64,000 bases of DNA from Mytilus galloprovincialis (GCF_965363235.1 NC_134839.1:61781560-61845559), one strand, 5' to 3'; numbered from the stretch's first letter, positions 36,401-50,000 are shown. Translations and numbers: made by a program. The notes: generated by a model not told the origin, from the letters alone.

Positions 36401-36837
36401 TTATAATCGCAGTGTATATTCCGCTGCTGATGACCTGTTAGTCTCCGTGCATATTATCAGCTCTGTAGTTGATTTCTTAAAAATTATTTATGGATCACGG
36501 TTCAAAATAATGGGGCTTATAAGAAACAAAGGTTCTTAGTTCTTCAGGCAAAACTGGCATTAGAAGAATTTGGCTTTTATCTTTATGTCCCTTGTGGTCA
36601 TATAGCCCCAACTAGTCTACGTATTTACATTTACCTGGCTTCCAAATGTTTGTGTTTGTGCGTTTAAGACTAGGTTGATAAAAAAATCAAAGCTGCAATT
36701 TATCAGCCTCTCAATTCAATCTTCGTCAATGGAGTTCGTAACAAAGAAAAAAATATACAAATGGTTGCAACTTCCTTGGGCAAAATTAGACATACAGGTT
36801 CAACTTTGATTCGATATTCTGCGTTTTTCTTTATACT

Positions 36838-37200
36838 TAAAATAAATGACGTGGTATGATTGTCAATGAGACAACTATTCACCAGAGTTCATATAAAGTG
36901 GATGAAAAACTGTACTGCCTTCAACAATGAGGAAAACATATAACGTATAGTCGTCTATAATAGGCTTCGACAAGACAAACATGTAACAGCTCAAAAAAGA
37001 AACTAATTTATAACAAAACATTTTACGAAAATTAATATGAACTAAAAATAAATGACAACCACTGAACTACAAACTCCTGACTTGGAACAGACAAATAAAG
37101 AATGGAGCAGGGTTATGTCTGTTTGCAGGCGCCAACCATCCCATAACCTGGGACACTGGTACAACGGCATAACTCCCAGAGGACCGATCGCAAAGCTAAG
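36838..37200. repeat. Dispersed mussel-type repeat
   Basis: Contains GTGGTATGATTGTCAATGAG, GACAACCACTGAACTACAAA and CTCCTGACTTGGAACAGAC. A short related piece is at 55200-55260 (AGCTTCTAACTTGGGACAAA). The frame that starts inside at 37052 is not a gene. Confidence 0.6.
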
Positions 37201-37308
37201 TATTATCTTTCACAAAAATATTGATTTCATTATACATTGCATTGTTTATAAGTTTCATGACATTTGGTTGAGGCAAACTAAAGTTAGTGATGGAAAACGA
37301 AAACTTAC

Positions 37309-37392
37309 CAGTTTTCTTCGTAAAACAGATCGCATTACCACTGCAATAACAAGTGCTAAGATGAATCGAAATCGTCTTAAGACTTCTAGCAT
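37309..37392 (-). other. Possible signal-peptide exon on the minus strand
   Basis: 28 codons from an ATG at 37392: MLEVLRRFRFILALVIAVVM then RSVLRRKL, followed by a strong donor CTG/GTAAGT. Looks like a leader exon ending in a dibasic segment, but I found no convincing downstream exon between here and 35,100. Confidence 0.25.
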
Positions 37393-37479
37393 TTTTTTAG
37401 CCAGTAAAAAAAAACACTTTTAAGCTTTAACAAATACATAAGACAAACCTTTAATCAAACATATGATATGATAGATATA

Positions 37480-37985
37480 AGAAGATGTGGTATGAGTGCA
37501 AATGAGACAACTCTCCATCCCAGTCACAATTTGTAAAAGTATACCATTAGAGGCCAAAGTGAGGCCTTAAACACGAAGTCTTGGAACACACTGAACAGCA
37601 AGCTATAAGGAGCCCCAAAAAGGACTAGAGTAAAACCATTCAAACAGGAAAACTAATTATAAAATAACGGCTTAATATATATAAAACACGAGAAACACTT
37701 ATGAACCAAATCAACAAACGACAACTACTAACCATCAGGTTCCTGGCTTAAGACAGTTGCAAACAAATGCAGCGGGTTTTAACGTTTTAATAGGCGTCAT
37801 CATTAACCCTACCTGAAACAATGGTGTGACATCATAACGTACAAAGACACACTATAAACTATCAATTGAAATGACTTAACTCAATTAAAAGACATATTAA
37901 CAAAAATAAGTGAACATACACTGAACGAATACATTTGATCTATGACACAATACATAATACAAAATTAATAAAACAAAGGGGTTAG
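37480..37985 (-). repeat. Dispersed repeat, inverse of the 15820 copy
   Basis: GATGTGGTATGAGTGCAAAT, GAACAGCAAGCTATAAGGAG, ACGACAACTACTAACCATCA and ATGCAGCGGGTTTTAACG give the reverse complement of the family at 15820-16110. Well preserved over about 500 bases. Confidence 0.75.
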
Positions 37986-38029
37986 ATGCATTTTAATGTT
38001 ATTGAACTGGCAACCTCTTCTTTCCTGTT

Positions 38030-38710
38030 ATAATTAAACTTCGCGTTCCGCAATATAGATAATGTTATATCACTAAATATTTCAAAATTAGGTGACTATG
38101 TTGAACGGAACTATCCCATCATAATTGAAAAAGGGATACAAAAGATAATTCAGATAAGTCTGCTTGATATCTTAACTTATGTGTATAGAAATTGACAATT
38201 CAGTTATGTTGAGATCAAAATTTTACGACAAATGAAACGATTTCCATTATAGCGTTTTTTTCTGCTTACAAGGAAGCTATCAAACCAGGAGTTCCAAGTG
38301 ATGAAGTTAAAATAATCTCTTACCTTTAAATTTTTGGACGCAATCACGACCGTTTTATATAGAATATCTGTTTCACAAGTGACGACAGATATGTTCTAAT
38401 GGTCATTACTGCAATCCCGCCCTTTGTCCTCGAAAGTGACCTACCGAAATAAACTCATCGCCGGTTTTGTAATTACCACAATGAGCAACACGACAGGTGC
38501 CACATGTTGAGCAAAAGCTGCTTATTCTTTCAAGGCACATGAGTTCAGTCCTGATATGTGTTGCTTTTTTGCGCATTCTTTAGTTGTCGATGTTTTGTTT
38601 TGTTTACTATTGTCTGTTCTTTGTCGTTTTTCGTTTTATTGCCATGATATTGTAAGTTTGTTTATTACTAATGAATTTGATTGACACTTTGGTATCGTTC
38701 GTCTCTCTTT
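38030..38710 (+). pseudogene. Reverse transcriptase 3' part and tail (YIDD family), heavily decayed
   Basis: Remnants of the Y-I-D-D region (GCAATATAGATAATGTTATA), a GGTGACTATGTTGAACG block shared with 430-475 and 23250, then the 3' tail AGCAACACGACAGGTGCCAC (from about 38480) running to 38710. Many stops. Confidence 0.7.
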
Positions 38711-38719
38711 TATAAGATT

Positions 38720-40035
38720 AAAGACTTTTAAATATGCAGGTACCTGACCTTTTATAGAAACAAACACACACTTTGCGGAATACTAGTATCTCTTGTTATA
38801 CATGTATAATAAAATCCGTTATACAATTCGACCTTTTATTCATATCAAGTAGAGCCAGTTATAATACTATGAAGACGCCAGTGGAAAATTGGGATCTATG
38901 ACCGAGTTAAAATGTATCCAATAAGATTAACAAAGGTCATCTCTAGCTAGTAGATCCCAGTTGTGATACGTCTGGATATGAGTGTGGTATCTAGTATGAT
39001 CGAGTGTAAATGTGTCTATATAGTTTTGACTTAAAAGTTTATATAACCAGACCATTATTGAACAGATGGTTTCAAATAATATTTATTTACGCCATACAAG
39101 TAAGTTAGTGCTGATGGTATGTTACTTATATCCAAGTGTGTTCTATAAATCTTCGAAAATTGTGTTAGCTGATTTTATTACCCATCCTTTTCTTACTATA
39201 TTCCGAACGCTCACATATTTTCCATTACAAAGAACATCATATTTTGATAAAAGTATTTTGTCAATGTAAACTTTTCATACAAAAACTGCATTTTCGTGAG
39301 GGACTCAAAAGGCTGAGATACTGAGTAATAATTGATGAGATTAGGTACTGTCGAATAATTGTAATTGCACTTTTTATTTTCTGATCTGTTCTTTATTTGT
39401 CTTTCTTCAAAATACATACTATGATTTATTTATTCAATACATGGAAAGTGAATAGACTATAATATTGGTCTAATCTATCATGTTATATAAAAAAAAACGA
39501 GAAATACTTAATGAATCACACAAACAAACGACAATCAGTGAACAACAGCCTGCTCATACTATTTTAACATCTTGAAGACAACATTTTGTTTTCAAATAGA
39601 GAAGCAAAATTCTGAAGCTAGCCAGTTTTATTTTCTGTTAACATTTGCTTTTTCTGCGACTATTTAATAGAATACTTTTAAGCAAATTTTTTTTTTTTAA
39701 TTTGACAAGTGCCAATGGTGGAGCAGAATATAAGTACCCTTTTAGAGTACCTGATAGCATGCCCGGTTCTTGACGTACACAGCGTTCTTATGTAGTGTCT
39801 TGTACAGGTTTGTTTTTCTTTTTGTATTTTTTTTGCCATGATTTCACCGGTCCCTCTTTCACTTATATCGAGTTTTCTTTTCTTCGGCCATCTTTTTATA
39901 GAAGTGTTTCCGTAATATTTATGTACTATAATTACAAGTAAAAAAGTACAGTCTTATCGAATCGGTAAACCAAATTGTGATGGTGTGGTTTATACTTTTG
40001 TAGTGTGCGATTTTTGCCGTTTTGCCTACAACTAT
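38720..40035. other. Intergenic stretch
   Basis: No supported gene or RNA. A short fragment near 39705-39830 (GTGCCAATGGTGGAGCAGAA) looks like another decayed retroelement tail. Confidence 0.35.
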
Positions 40036-40039
40036 GTTG

Positions 40040-40150
40040 AGCAGTTTGTTTAGTAAGATCACATCCCTGTTAAAGAAGTCCGTGTGGGATGAACATGTAC
40101 GAGAGTAACATATTGATTGAGATGTGCAAACGCCATACGATTGAACAGAG
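40040..40150 (-). repeat. Small reverse transcriptase fragment
   Basis: On the minus strand it parallels the block SVFISQLIRYARACSH at 21325 (antisense words GTACGAGAGTAACATATTG and GAGATGTGCAAACGCC). About 110 bases survive. Confidence 0.5.
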
Positions 40151-40159
40151 AGTATTAAT

Positions 40160-40710
40160 TATTTTGTTTTACTTCACGTTAAGATGACATACTTTGATTG
40201 GCTAATACGAGAGTGTTAATTTACTCTATCACATGGCTGAGCGGGTGACAATATTTTTGAATGTCACCCAGTCGTCCAGACCAATCCAAAATCGATAATT
40301 TAAAGTACAATAAATTGAGTTATTAAAGACAATGCATAAGTTCTACGTTTTGCCTCAGATTCTATCATTTTACTGTCAAAATAAAAATGATAATATATAA
40401 ATAACACATAGCCGAGAGGGTGATAGAGTAGATTGGTACCCCGAAAAAACATTGTCAACCGCGGCGAATACCAGTAACGTTCTTATGTACGTGACGTCAT
40501 AGAAAATACGTTTAAAATAAAAATGCATCTGTAAAAGACAATAATGAATTGATAGAATATTCAGTATAAAAAAATTAATAACACATAACTGAGAGGGTGA
40601 TATAGCAGATTGGTTCCCCTCGAAAAAGCATTGTAAACCGCCGTGTTTGATAAAGTATTCTCGGGGTACCAATCTGCTCTGTCACCCTCTCAGCTATGTG
40701 TTATTTATAA
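40160..40710. repeat. Cluster of three related repeat arms
   Basis: AATAACACATAGCCGAGAGG (about 40398), TAACACATAACTGAGAGGGT (about 40577) and the inverse ACCCTCTCAGCTATGTGTTA (about 40683) are copies of one arm. The last two form an inverted pair with AGCAGATTGGTTCC against GGTACCAATCTGCT. A more distant GGCTGAGCGGGTGAC lies near 40235. Likely foldback element ends. Confidence 0.65.
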
Positions 40711-40929
40711 TGTTACTGCTGAGAAATGGGGGTTTGAATATCAGTTGATCAGCACAATTAAGGTTTAATACCAGACCTCTAATTGTTATCTAGACTGTAC
40801 TAATACATGTTGTTTGAAAATGGGCATGTAGAATAGTTCTATATTTTGTATCTTATACAAACCGTTTAACTCTAATAATTGTAACCTTATCATATTGTAC
40901 GACAGTAGGTCAAAATCAGATAACAGACA

Positions 40930-40938
40930 TATATATAT
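40930..40938 (+). promoter_or_regulatory. TATA-like sequence upstream of the metallopeptidase gene
   Basis: TATATATA about 55 bases before the ATG at 40992. Position is reasonable for a core promoter if the 5' UTR is short, but AT-rich DNA gives such words by chance. Confidence 0.25.
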
Positions 40939-40991
40939 GTGCACTTCATCGTAGTTTGTCAGTTTTTGATTTTGTACACCTATAAACAGTC

Positions 40992-41031
40992 ATGCTGATA
41001 CTTCTGTCTTTGACGCTGTCAATTTTGTCAA
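40992..41031 (+). CDS. Metallopeptidase exon 1: signal peptide start
   Basis: MLILLSLTLSILS then donor A/GTAAGT, phase 1. It is short, but it joins exactly in frame to the exon at 47213. Confidence 0.7.
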
Positions 41032-44000
41032 GTAAGTTTAAAATTTAAAAATTCTTAATTTGTTAAACGTCTTTTTATTGAATCTTAATCAGAATTGTTT
41101 CCCAGTAAAAACACATCTATAGCCAATCGCATGCAATATAATTTCTTTGTTTCTCCTGCAATCCTACCCGTTTTCTTTATCTTTGGAGTGTTACATCTAA
41201 AATATACTGGTCGTTCTCTTTGAGTTTTTTTGTTGTTGTTATTTTTTTTTTTGAAATAGGGGATATAGAAGCTTTTAAAACTTATTTTTAAAGGATAGGT
41301 AAAAACAATTTAAAGACCCATTACACATTTGATTGCTTAACGACAACCAAATATATGCTATTTATTGATAGAACTGTATTTCACGAATTCATTTTCAAAC
41401 AATGAAAATAATTTTGATAATTTCTTGCGTTCAAATCGTTTTAGATTTTTTAGATTTACTTTTATCAAGGACGCTCAAATCAAAACATTTGATTAACATG
41501 GATGTATAAGTAATAAACAGGGGAAGACGTTTCTGACCAAAAGTGACATATAAATAACCAAGTTCATTATGTTCATGGATGAACAACTTTATTTATATTT
41601 GCACATATTGAAAATAAAGCTTTCTTTGACATTTACTGGGTTTTTTTTTTAATTCAATTTAACATTATCAAAACCAACACATAATTCAGCTATCTAGATT
41701 AAATATAAAATGAACATGTTTACAGCGTGGAATATTTTTTAGTTTTACTTATTGCTTAGTTTTACCCTAATGTACATATAGATTATAAATACTATTGCAT
41801 CGAGTGTGATACACTATTCAACATTTAACAGTCGAGCATGGAGATATTTTATATTGCACAATATTCAGTGGCGAAATCCGTTACTCTAATGATTGTTTTT
41901 AGACAAAGTTCAATTTTCTTTTCAATAGTCGGCAAAAAGATACATGTATGTTCTTTCTATTGGATATCATCGTTTATGGTATCATTTTTCGTGACTTCAC
42001 CAAAGAAAATTCAGAGAAAAGCAATACAATTTGAATTTTGACCGATTGAAACCTGTGTCTAAACGACTCAAGCGTTGATTATAAAGAAATGATCAGCCTG
42101 TTGGGTAAACACGGTGGGTATGGTTGTCCTGCGAGAGAACGTACTGTGCTGGTGATTTGGTCCTGACGGGTGCTGGTGATCAATGAAAAAATGTAAACAA
42201 AGACGAAAATAATGATTTTTGACGTTTTCACTCATAAAAAATGGAAGAAAACGGTTGAGATTTTTCAATTTTGTTTCTTATGGGTTCATATGTAAACCAT
42301 TAAAAAGTTGACCCTCTAAACTTTTTCAGTAAGCGTAACACAGAAATGCTCATTTTCAGAAAATCTCGAACTGAAAAAATAAAACAAAAATGCTCATAGA
42401 GTCCGCTTTCTATACCGCAATCCACGCGACAAAACTATTTTGTGAAAAAACATTGCAATTTATTAACATTTAGCATTTTCTCAATTTATTCATGTCCTGA
42501 TACTGTGCTGGTGGGTCCTGTCATTGTGCTGGTGGGTCCTGATACGGTGCTGGTGATTTTGGATAAGAAGTTGGTCATATTTGAAACAAATGTTACAAAA
42601 TCAATAAAATTGGGCAGATAATTGTTGTCAATAGGATCTATGACTCCTATTTTAGCTCTTGTGCATCCATTTGGCTGTTTAATATGTGTTTTGAAATGAT
42701 CGTAACTTGTATTAAATAATTACATAAAAGGGCAACATCTTTCGTCCAATATCAGATAACAATATATAGTATCTAAAATAAGAATAGTTTTATTAAGATA
42801 TTTTAAATGCCCCTTACATTGATGCTTCAACAATGATCAAAGCCAATGCCGCATAGACATGTTTGTTAGCGCTCCGCATACCCCTCCCCACTTCCACCCA
42901 ACCAACCCTCCTCATTTCCTCCTTCATTGTTACAGTGGTGTACCAACACAACAATTTATTACATAAACTAATAACACAAAGACACACATTATTGAATAAC
43001 GAATGCTTGCAGGTACTGAAAGCTAGTTCAAAGCCGCATTTTCAACTAATAGATAAACCATGTTCTCATATACAAAAATCCCAATCGTGTAGATTAAAAA
43101 AGTCTCAAAACTTAAGTTCACATTTTAATGTTTGATGAAGCAGAACTTTAAAAGTGTGCAGTGAATCTTGTTCTCACAACAGTTATTGTCATAATTATGT
43201 TTACATAAGACTCATAAAGGAATTAAGAGGGTACCAAGCAATATTTTACAGTTCAATTTAATGATCATGAATGGAAGGAAATGGTACGTAAGTTTACATA
43301 GGACAAAAAGAAATTGATAGTATTTTTTGGCGAAAGACTTAAACGCTTCCTTGCATTATATAGTACAGCTCTTCTATAAAAGCATGCAAAACAAAACTTT
43401 GATTGACTTGCTTGCTATGTTTGCTTGGATGTTTTCAAACAGTAGGTAGGCGGAGTTTCAATACATACTGGGATTTGATTGGACAAATACAAACTGACAG
43501 GAATTGAAGTTAATGTTTATTTTCCAAATAAATTGTAGTATATAGTAAACAGACTACTTACCTGTCGTTTACAAACATCCAAACAATCATAGCAAGCAAT
43601 TTAATCAATGGTTTGCTTTGCATATATTTATAGAAGAGCTGTAAATTCTAAAAAAAAAAGAAATTTTGTTGTCGTAGATGGGTAAATCCTCAACAAAATC
43701 ACAATATCTTTGTTGGAACGAATAAAGGTTTTAAACCAAATTTTCGTGGACTTTTTAGCTTCCACCCTGACGAGGCATGTTAGCTGTTCGTATGCTGTTG
43801 CACCTGACGCACGGAAACTTTCACATTTCCATCTTCTTTTCTGAAATATTTTACCCAGCTCATACTTGACAGGACTGTTATCCTAGTAAAAGGTGTAACC
43901 AATGAATTGAACACAAGTTAAAAATTCCATAATACTATATAATTCATTTTATGTGTCAATTTGTTCGAAAAAAGTCGAAAAGAAGAGAGTTTTTTAATGC

Positions 44001-47000
44001 CATGATTATCTGCCGCTTTCTAGACCTATGCGTAGCATTTATTTCAGATGACATGGACTCCTCACCCTGGTGACCCTGCTGCCTTTCACAACTTTATCCG
44101 TATACATATATTAATAGATAAACAAAAGGCTGCAACTGGTATTTGATTCGTTGTAACGAGAATATTTGTGGTGAATGGAAACTGTGAGGGTCAAAATCTT
44201 AAATTGCTTATAAATGTTGCTGGACCCAGTTTCGTTGTCTGATCTGAATTTTCTGAAATGTGCAAGGTGATAGACATTTTGATTTTTTTCACTCGGTAAG
44301 TTTTGCCCTAACTGCTTGAACATTTGCAATATTAAAGCCGATTTCAATGAGTGTGTAGACAAAGGGAATATCTTTGGTTATCTTGCTTGCTGAACAGAAA
44401 AGTTATTGTTAGGTTATGTAAACTACCCTACTTTAAGAGTAGACTAGTCCGACAAATGACACATCTTTCTGTCTGTAGGACCAGGCTAATTCGAAAGGAG
44501 GGTATAGACCTTACCTAACAATGACTTCACGGTTTAGCTAACAAGCAAGCTAACCAAAGATATAACATTTGCCTACATACTCAATGGAATCGGCTGTAAC
44601 TAAAAACTCGAATACATTTTAACAGACAGTGGTCTGGTTTGTTGATGAATATTGTTTTTCCTAGATTCACTCTTGAAAAAATCATTTGGTAACATTTGGT
44701 CATTGTAATACGGACGCCAAGACAATAAATGAACCTCACACGATCCCTCGACACAGTTGAGCTTATATATGATCTTATAGCGATTCGGGTTGAAAATCAG
44801 TTGAAATTAAGCCAGTTATTTGTGTGTGTAGATTTGTATTGTTTTAAACTGTTATGACTTTTTAAAGTTAAATCTAGGTGTTTAATCTAAGAATTTCTTT
44901 TTTAAACTTATTTACTTGTTTTATACTCAATTGGTAGTATGAAGTTACGAGATATTTTAATTTTTGAAATTGAAGGCACAATTAACAAAGCAAACGTTAG
45001 TTTCAAATACTTTTAAATAGATTTTTAAGGATAATGTACCCTTGTGTTGATCCCATGCTAAACATAACAAAAATTTCTGTACAAAGGTCTGTGAATTTTC
45101 TACAAAAATAGTGATTTTATTTTCACCAAATTCTCTTTTTCTACTAAATACAATAATGAACTATAAATAATAATGCTTAGCAAGAAGTTTCCCCTTGATA
45201 CATGTATATGTACAAAATTATATCTCTATTATTCATTGTCTGTGCTGTTTTGATACTATTGCAGTTTGCACATTTTCGTAATTGACAGGCCACAGGAGGG
45301 GGTGATAAACCATACACGAAAATATAAAATATTGATCTAAGTACTTAATTTGAATCTCTGAACCCCCACCCCGGCTTGTTTTTTAGGAGGGTGTCTAAAA
45401 ATGGTCGATTACAGACAGCCGAGTACGCATTTTACTTTCCAGGCGTGTTTACGTTGATTGTTAAAGTCCTGAAAACGGATAGATAGAAACAAAAATGTTT
45501 GATTTATCTGGCTTTAGATTCTGTTTTTTTAAATATAAATTAAGTCTACATTTTAATATAATAATACTAAGAATTCACAATATAAAAAAATGCAGAAAAA
45601 AAAATGGAGATGTGAAATATCTTAATAAGGAGTCATTACTACAGAGATGGTGTGTTTGACACACAAAACTTAAAAGCTTAGTGATATTACCAATATTAAA
45701 ATAAAAATGTATTTTAGTTTGGTAGTTTTTCCATTTACTCATTTTCAATCATAATTAAGGCACATTTGGTTTTTTATTCATAAAAATATTTAAATATAGA
45801 AAAGTAGGACACATTGTTCACTTCCTCCCCTGTAATTCTTTATCAAAAATATTTTTTTATTTTGGAATTTTGAAATGAAAAAGCTAAGAAATCTTAGTTT
45901 TGTTAATGTTCTCTAGGTTATCTCGTCTTCATTCTCTGACATATTCTCTGACATATTCTAGTCTGCCCTTTCATAAAATAGTGATTTTTTTTTAGTGTTC
46001 TATCGAACTTTCGAAAAAAAATACCTGATAACCGTTCAGACAAAAAAAATATGTTGAAAAAATCTTACAGATACAGCAAGTGATTCTTAATAGCTGTAAG
46101 ATACATTTTTCTTTTAAAATACAACTTTCAAATCTTACGGGAAACTATTCCAAGCTTAACACCTTCACTGTAACCTCGCTCTAACTTATCCCCCATCCCC
46201 CCCAAAAAAAAACCAAACAAACAAACCCGCAATACTATTGTCATTCTTATAGTCAGCACTCAATTTTTCACAAACAAATGTGTTTTAAGCTGCTAAAGAC
46301 ATATGATTCAAACGCTCAGAAAGTCCTTTCTTCTATATTTTTGCTCTCCATTTTTATACAAAACCTTTTACATTTTTATTTTATGGGTTATTGTTGAAGG
46401 TCGTACAATGACGTATGGTTGTTAACACATACTTTCTTTGGTTTCTTATGGAAATTTGTCCATTGACAACAAACATACAACATCATCTACTTTATATAAG
46501 TATTGTATAAATTACAACGTATTTTGGCGATCTTGCAAAATGATTGTAATCCCGAAAATCGTAAACATATTTTCTTATCTTAAAAGGGGGCAAGAAGGGT
46601 TCCATTAATAGGCCAATAAATAAAATCACAGTTAATTATAAAAAGAATAAAAAATAGGGTTTTTTTTTCTCTCATAATAACAGTAAACAGATTCATAACA
46701 ATGTCAATTTCAAGAAAGCAGACAACAGTTAATTACTAGTAGTCAATAACAGTACAGCATCAATGATCTTGACTGAATATTTGCCACTTTTAACTAAAAT
46801 ATAAAGGCACAGAACCAGGACATAGGAGCACAGAACCAGGACCGTTTTTCTTATCACCAGCACATCGTCAGGACAATTCCGTTTAACGAACTTGCACGAC
46901 TTTTGCAATTTTATATTGTTGTAATATACTTTGCATGGTACTTATGACGCATCAGAGAAAAATTAAGCAACAAAACAGTCGTTTTATTGCCGTTCTGATA

Positions 47001-50000
47001 CAATGTAAACAAACCCACCAGCACAGAATCAGGACCCACCAGCACCCGTCAGGACCAAATCACCAGCACAGTACGTTCTCTCGCAGGACAACCATACCCA
47101 CCGTGGTAAAGTTTAAAGAAGATAATAACTAGAGAAATACTTTTATACGTGCATCAATTTACTTCCCAATTTACATCATTTTGATTTCCTTGTTCTATCA
47201 TAATCTTTGTAGATGCGTTAAGCCAAGCGTCGGTCTTAAACAGACACGATTTAAGGTAAGCTTTTCTAACTTAGGAGTAGACTACCTTAGCTGTATTTTC
47301 CAAACTTTAAGGAACATTTGACCTCAATACTCTTCAAATTCGTACTTTATTCGTATTTTGTATCTTTTTTATTCCAGAGTGACTGGTTAGTTTTTTTTTT
47401 TGACGAAACGCGCGTCTGTCGCTAAGACATAATTTTAATTCCGGTATCTATGATGAGTGTATTACCAATTCTAAATTGAGACCTATATTTCTTCGTAGAA
47501 GCGTATTTTAATTAAAAGATTTTCCTCTTTTCTCTTTCTCCTTCTCCCTTTTAAAGACTCTGAAGTACTCTTGTTTTTTTTTATTGCGTTTTCAACTCTA
47601 TAACTATATATTATAGTTTCTTTGAAATAATCACTCGATTTATATTGTTTCCATTTTACAGAGAATTGGACGAATCATCCTCTATTCATCATCAAAATGA
47701 AAACTCTCATCATGTTAGAGCAGGATTCAAAAATTATTATGTGAATCACAACGGACAAATCTTGAGCTCACATGTAAATCCATCAATCAAAATAGCAGCT
47801 ACCCAGTGTGTCAGTCAAACATCACATTATAAGGTAAAGACATATAATATTTGATATCATATTTGATTATCAAAATACTAGTTCTAAGAACTATTTATAT
47901 TATTCTTAAGATATTTTAATAGATACTATAAATAGAACTACAAATCTGAAAGACATGTTTCAATTTTTTTCGTTCTGGTTACTTAATAGTTTGGTCTTTA
48001 TAATTTTGTAATATCATTTGAATATTTTGAGATTGTGACACAGGGATGACTACTGTACCCATTAGCATATTATGACTATTTCACCTATTATGTCTGTGTT
48101 GTTGAAAATACAACGGAATTTGATGCGACTGTCATACAATTGAGAGGTTTAGCGCTATAAAACAAGGTTCAATCCACTATTTTCTACATTTGAAAATGCC
48201 TGAACCAAGTCAGGAATATAATAGCTGTTGTCCATTTGTTTGATGTGTTTTAGCTTTTGATTTTGCCGTTAGATTAGAGACTTTCCGTTTTGAATTTACC
48301 TCGGAGTTAAGTATTTTTGTGATTTTACTTTTTAGGCAGCACACATGATTGGACTGATGGTAAAACACATGTCCTACAATGTTTTTAGTGGGATTGCTAC
48401 ACGTGGTCACGGCGTTGGTATATTTTGTAGTAATGAAAAAGTAACAGTATTTCCAGAATTTTACTCTTTGAGAAATAAAGCCGGGTGTGGAAGTAAGTTC
48501 TTTGAATATATGAATTTCCCTTAGGATTTGCTTAATACAGCTAAGGTAATCTTTAAGCTATAAAAATGACAGATACAACGTTAATACCATCCCTAGTCTG
48601 TCGTTTAGTTTACAATATTGTGGTACTGTGAAACATACATTATCAAAGGCTTCTGATTGGTACTATTAAAGGAGATAGAATATAAAAAAGGGACATAACC
48701 TCTCGAGTCGAAGAAAAATTCCCAAACCCATGAATGAAAATGGAAAAAAATATTTAAAAAAGCCACAAGTCACCAAAATACTTCATAAAAATCTGATGAC
48801 TGAGCAACATGAACGCTACCAAAAATACAGGGTTGTAATCAGGTGCTGACATGTTATCAGCCGTATTGCTCAATCAAGTACAAATCGGGTGTTAAGTCTC
48901 TTTTGTGCTCTAACAATGGAGAAAAGAAGATCGTGCTTATACAATTTGGAACATGCTTTGCATTCGTGATCACTTGAGACACAAATATAAGATACAATAC
49001 GTAACGCTACTATTTCCCATACTAAAATTTATACAAAATCAAAATGGTAGATACACATATTTCATTGAGGGTCATGAAAATTCTCATATTTTGAAAACAT
49101 AATATACTGATTGAAACAAACATTGACAAAACAAAACTCCAAAAAGGATATCATCAAAATCCTGGACTATTTGATAGTCAACATATATGGTGAGATTGAT
49201 GGACCGATATTTCAACAGATAGCTAGTTCCTATGGGTACTATTCGTGAAACTCTACTGTCCAATTTGTTATACTTTTATTTGTACTAAATTGTCGCAGAA
49301 TTCATACAGAATTTTTTTAATATCAAAATGAAAAAGTTCTTTGATTTCAACTTCAAACATATTGATAATGTCCATCTATAAACCCGCATTTTAATGCGTG
49401 CTTATATCTCATATATTCCAGCGAACCTAAGATTAAGGATACCACCAAAACTGGACTGCTCCAAATATTGACCTTTTTATTAATATTGATATACATTAGT
49501 AGACTACATACATATTAACCTCCCAATTGTTAAATTCTCATTTCTAAGCAGCAGTAACATACAGTCTATCATATTGTAATTGGAAAAAAAATCAATAGAT
49601 TCGCTGCGATATTCTATTTTTACTTATAATCACTGTAACAGGGGTAAACACCTTACACAAATACTACTAACATAGTTATTAAAAAGAACTACTGAAATCG
49701 ATACGACAGAAATGTTACGGACACGAATTGGATAATCGGTGTAATACGTCTTTGTAGACCTTTAGATACTAAAATGTCCTTGACCTGCAACCTTGTCGAT
49801 TGTGGAATTTTAAATGAGTGTTAAGTTTGCCTGACACTTGGAACGTGCATAGCAGGAGACAAATTTCCTGTCGACGAACGCGGTTTCGCTCATTTTATAG
49901 TTCCTAGAGTTTTTGTTTGTTAACTTGATTTGTATCATCTCAATCGTATCGGTAAAGTTATAGGTAGTTATGATAGCTATTGTGAGTGTTAACATGTTCT

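Larger units (their letters stand above)
42110..47105. mobile_element. 5.0-kb DNA transposon with 69-bp perfect TIRs and 5-bp target duplication
   Basis: Terminal inverted repeats 42110-42178 and 47037-47105 are identical over 69 bases, starting CACGGTGGGTATGG. The flanks are GTAAA on both sides (42105-42109 and 47106-47110). Inside each end are repeated TGTGCTGGTG / GGTCCTG words (42500-42556; 46809-46875 and 47020-47036). No frame longer than about 90 codons and no transposase motif is visible, so it seems non-autonomous. The CAC-initial heptamer and 5-bp duplication point to the Transib/RAG-like superfamily (inference). It fills most of intron 1 of the metallopeptidase gene. Confidence 0.75.

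Noticed and set aside
37052..37423. 123-codon plus-strand frame
   Set aside because: Begins in a dispersed repeat and has no recognisable domain; the opposite strand shows the better leader-like exon.
42863..43135. Possible transposase frame in the 5.0-kb element
   Set aside because: Only about 90 codons, low complexity, no DDE/DDD-type motif; no sign of a Transib or RAG1-like protein.
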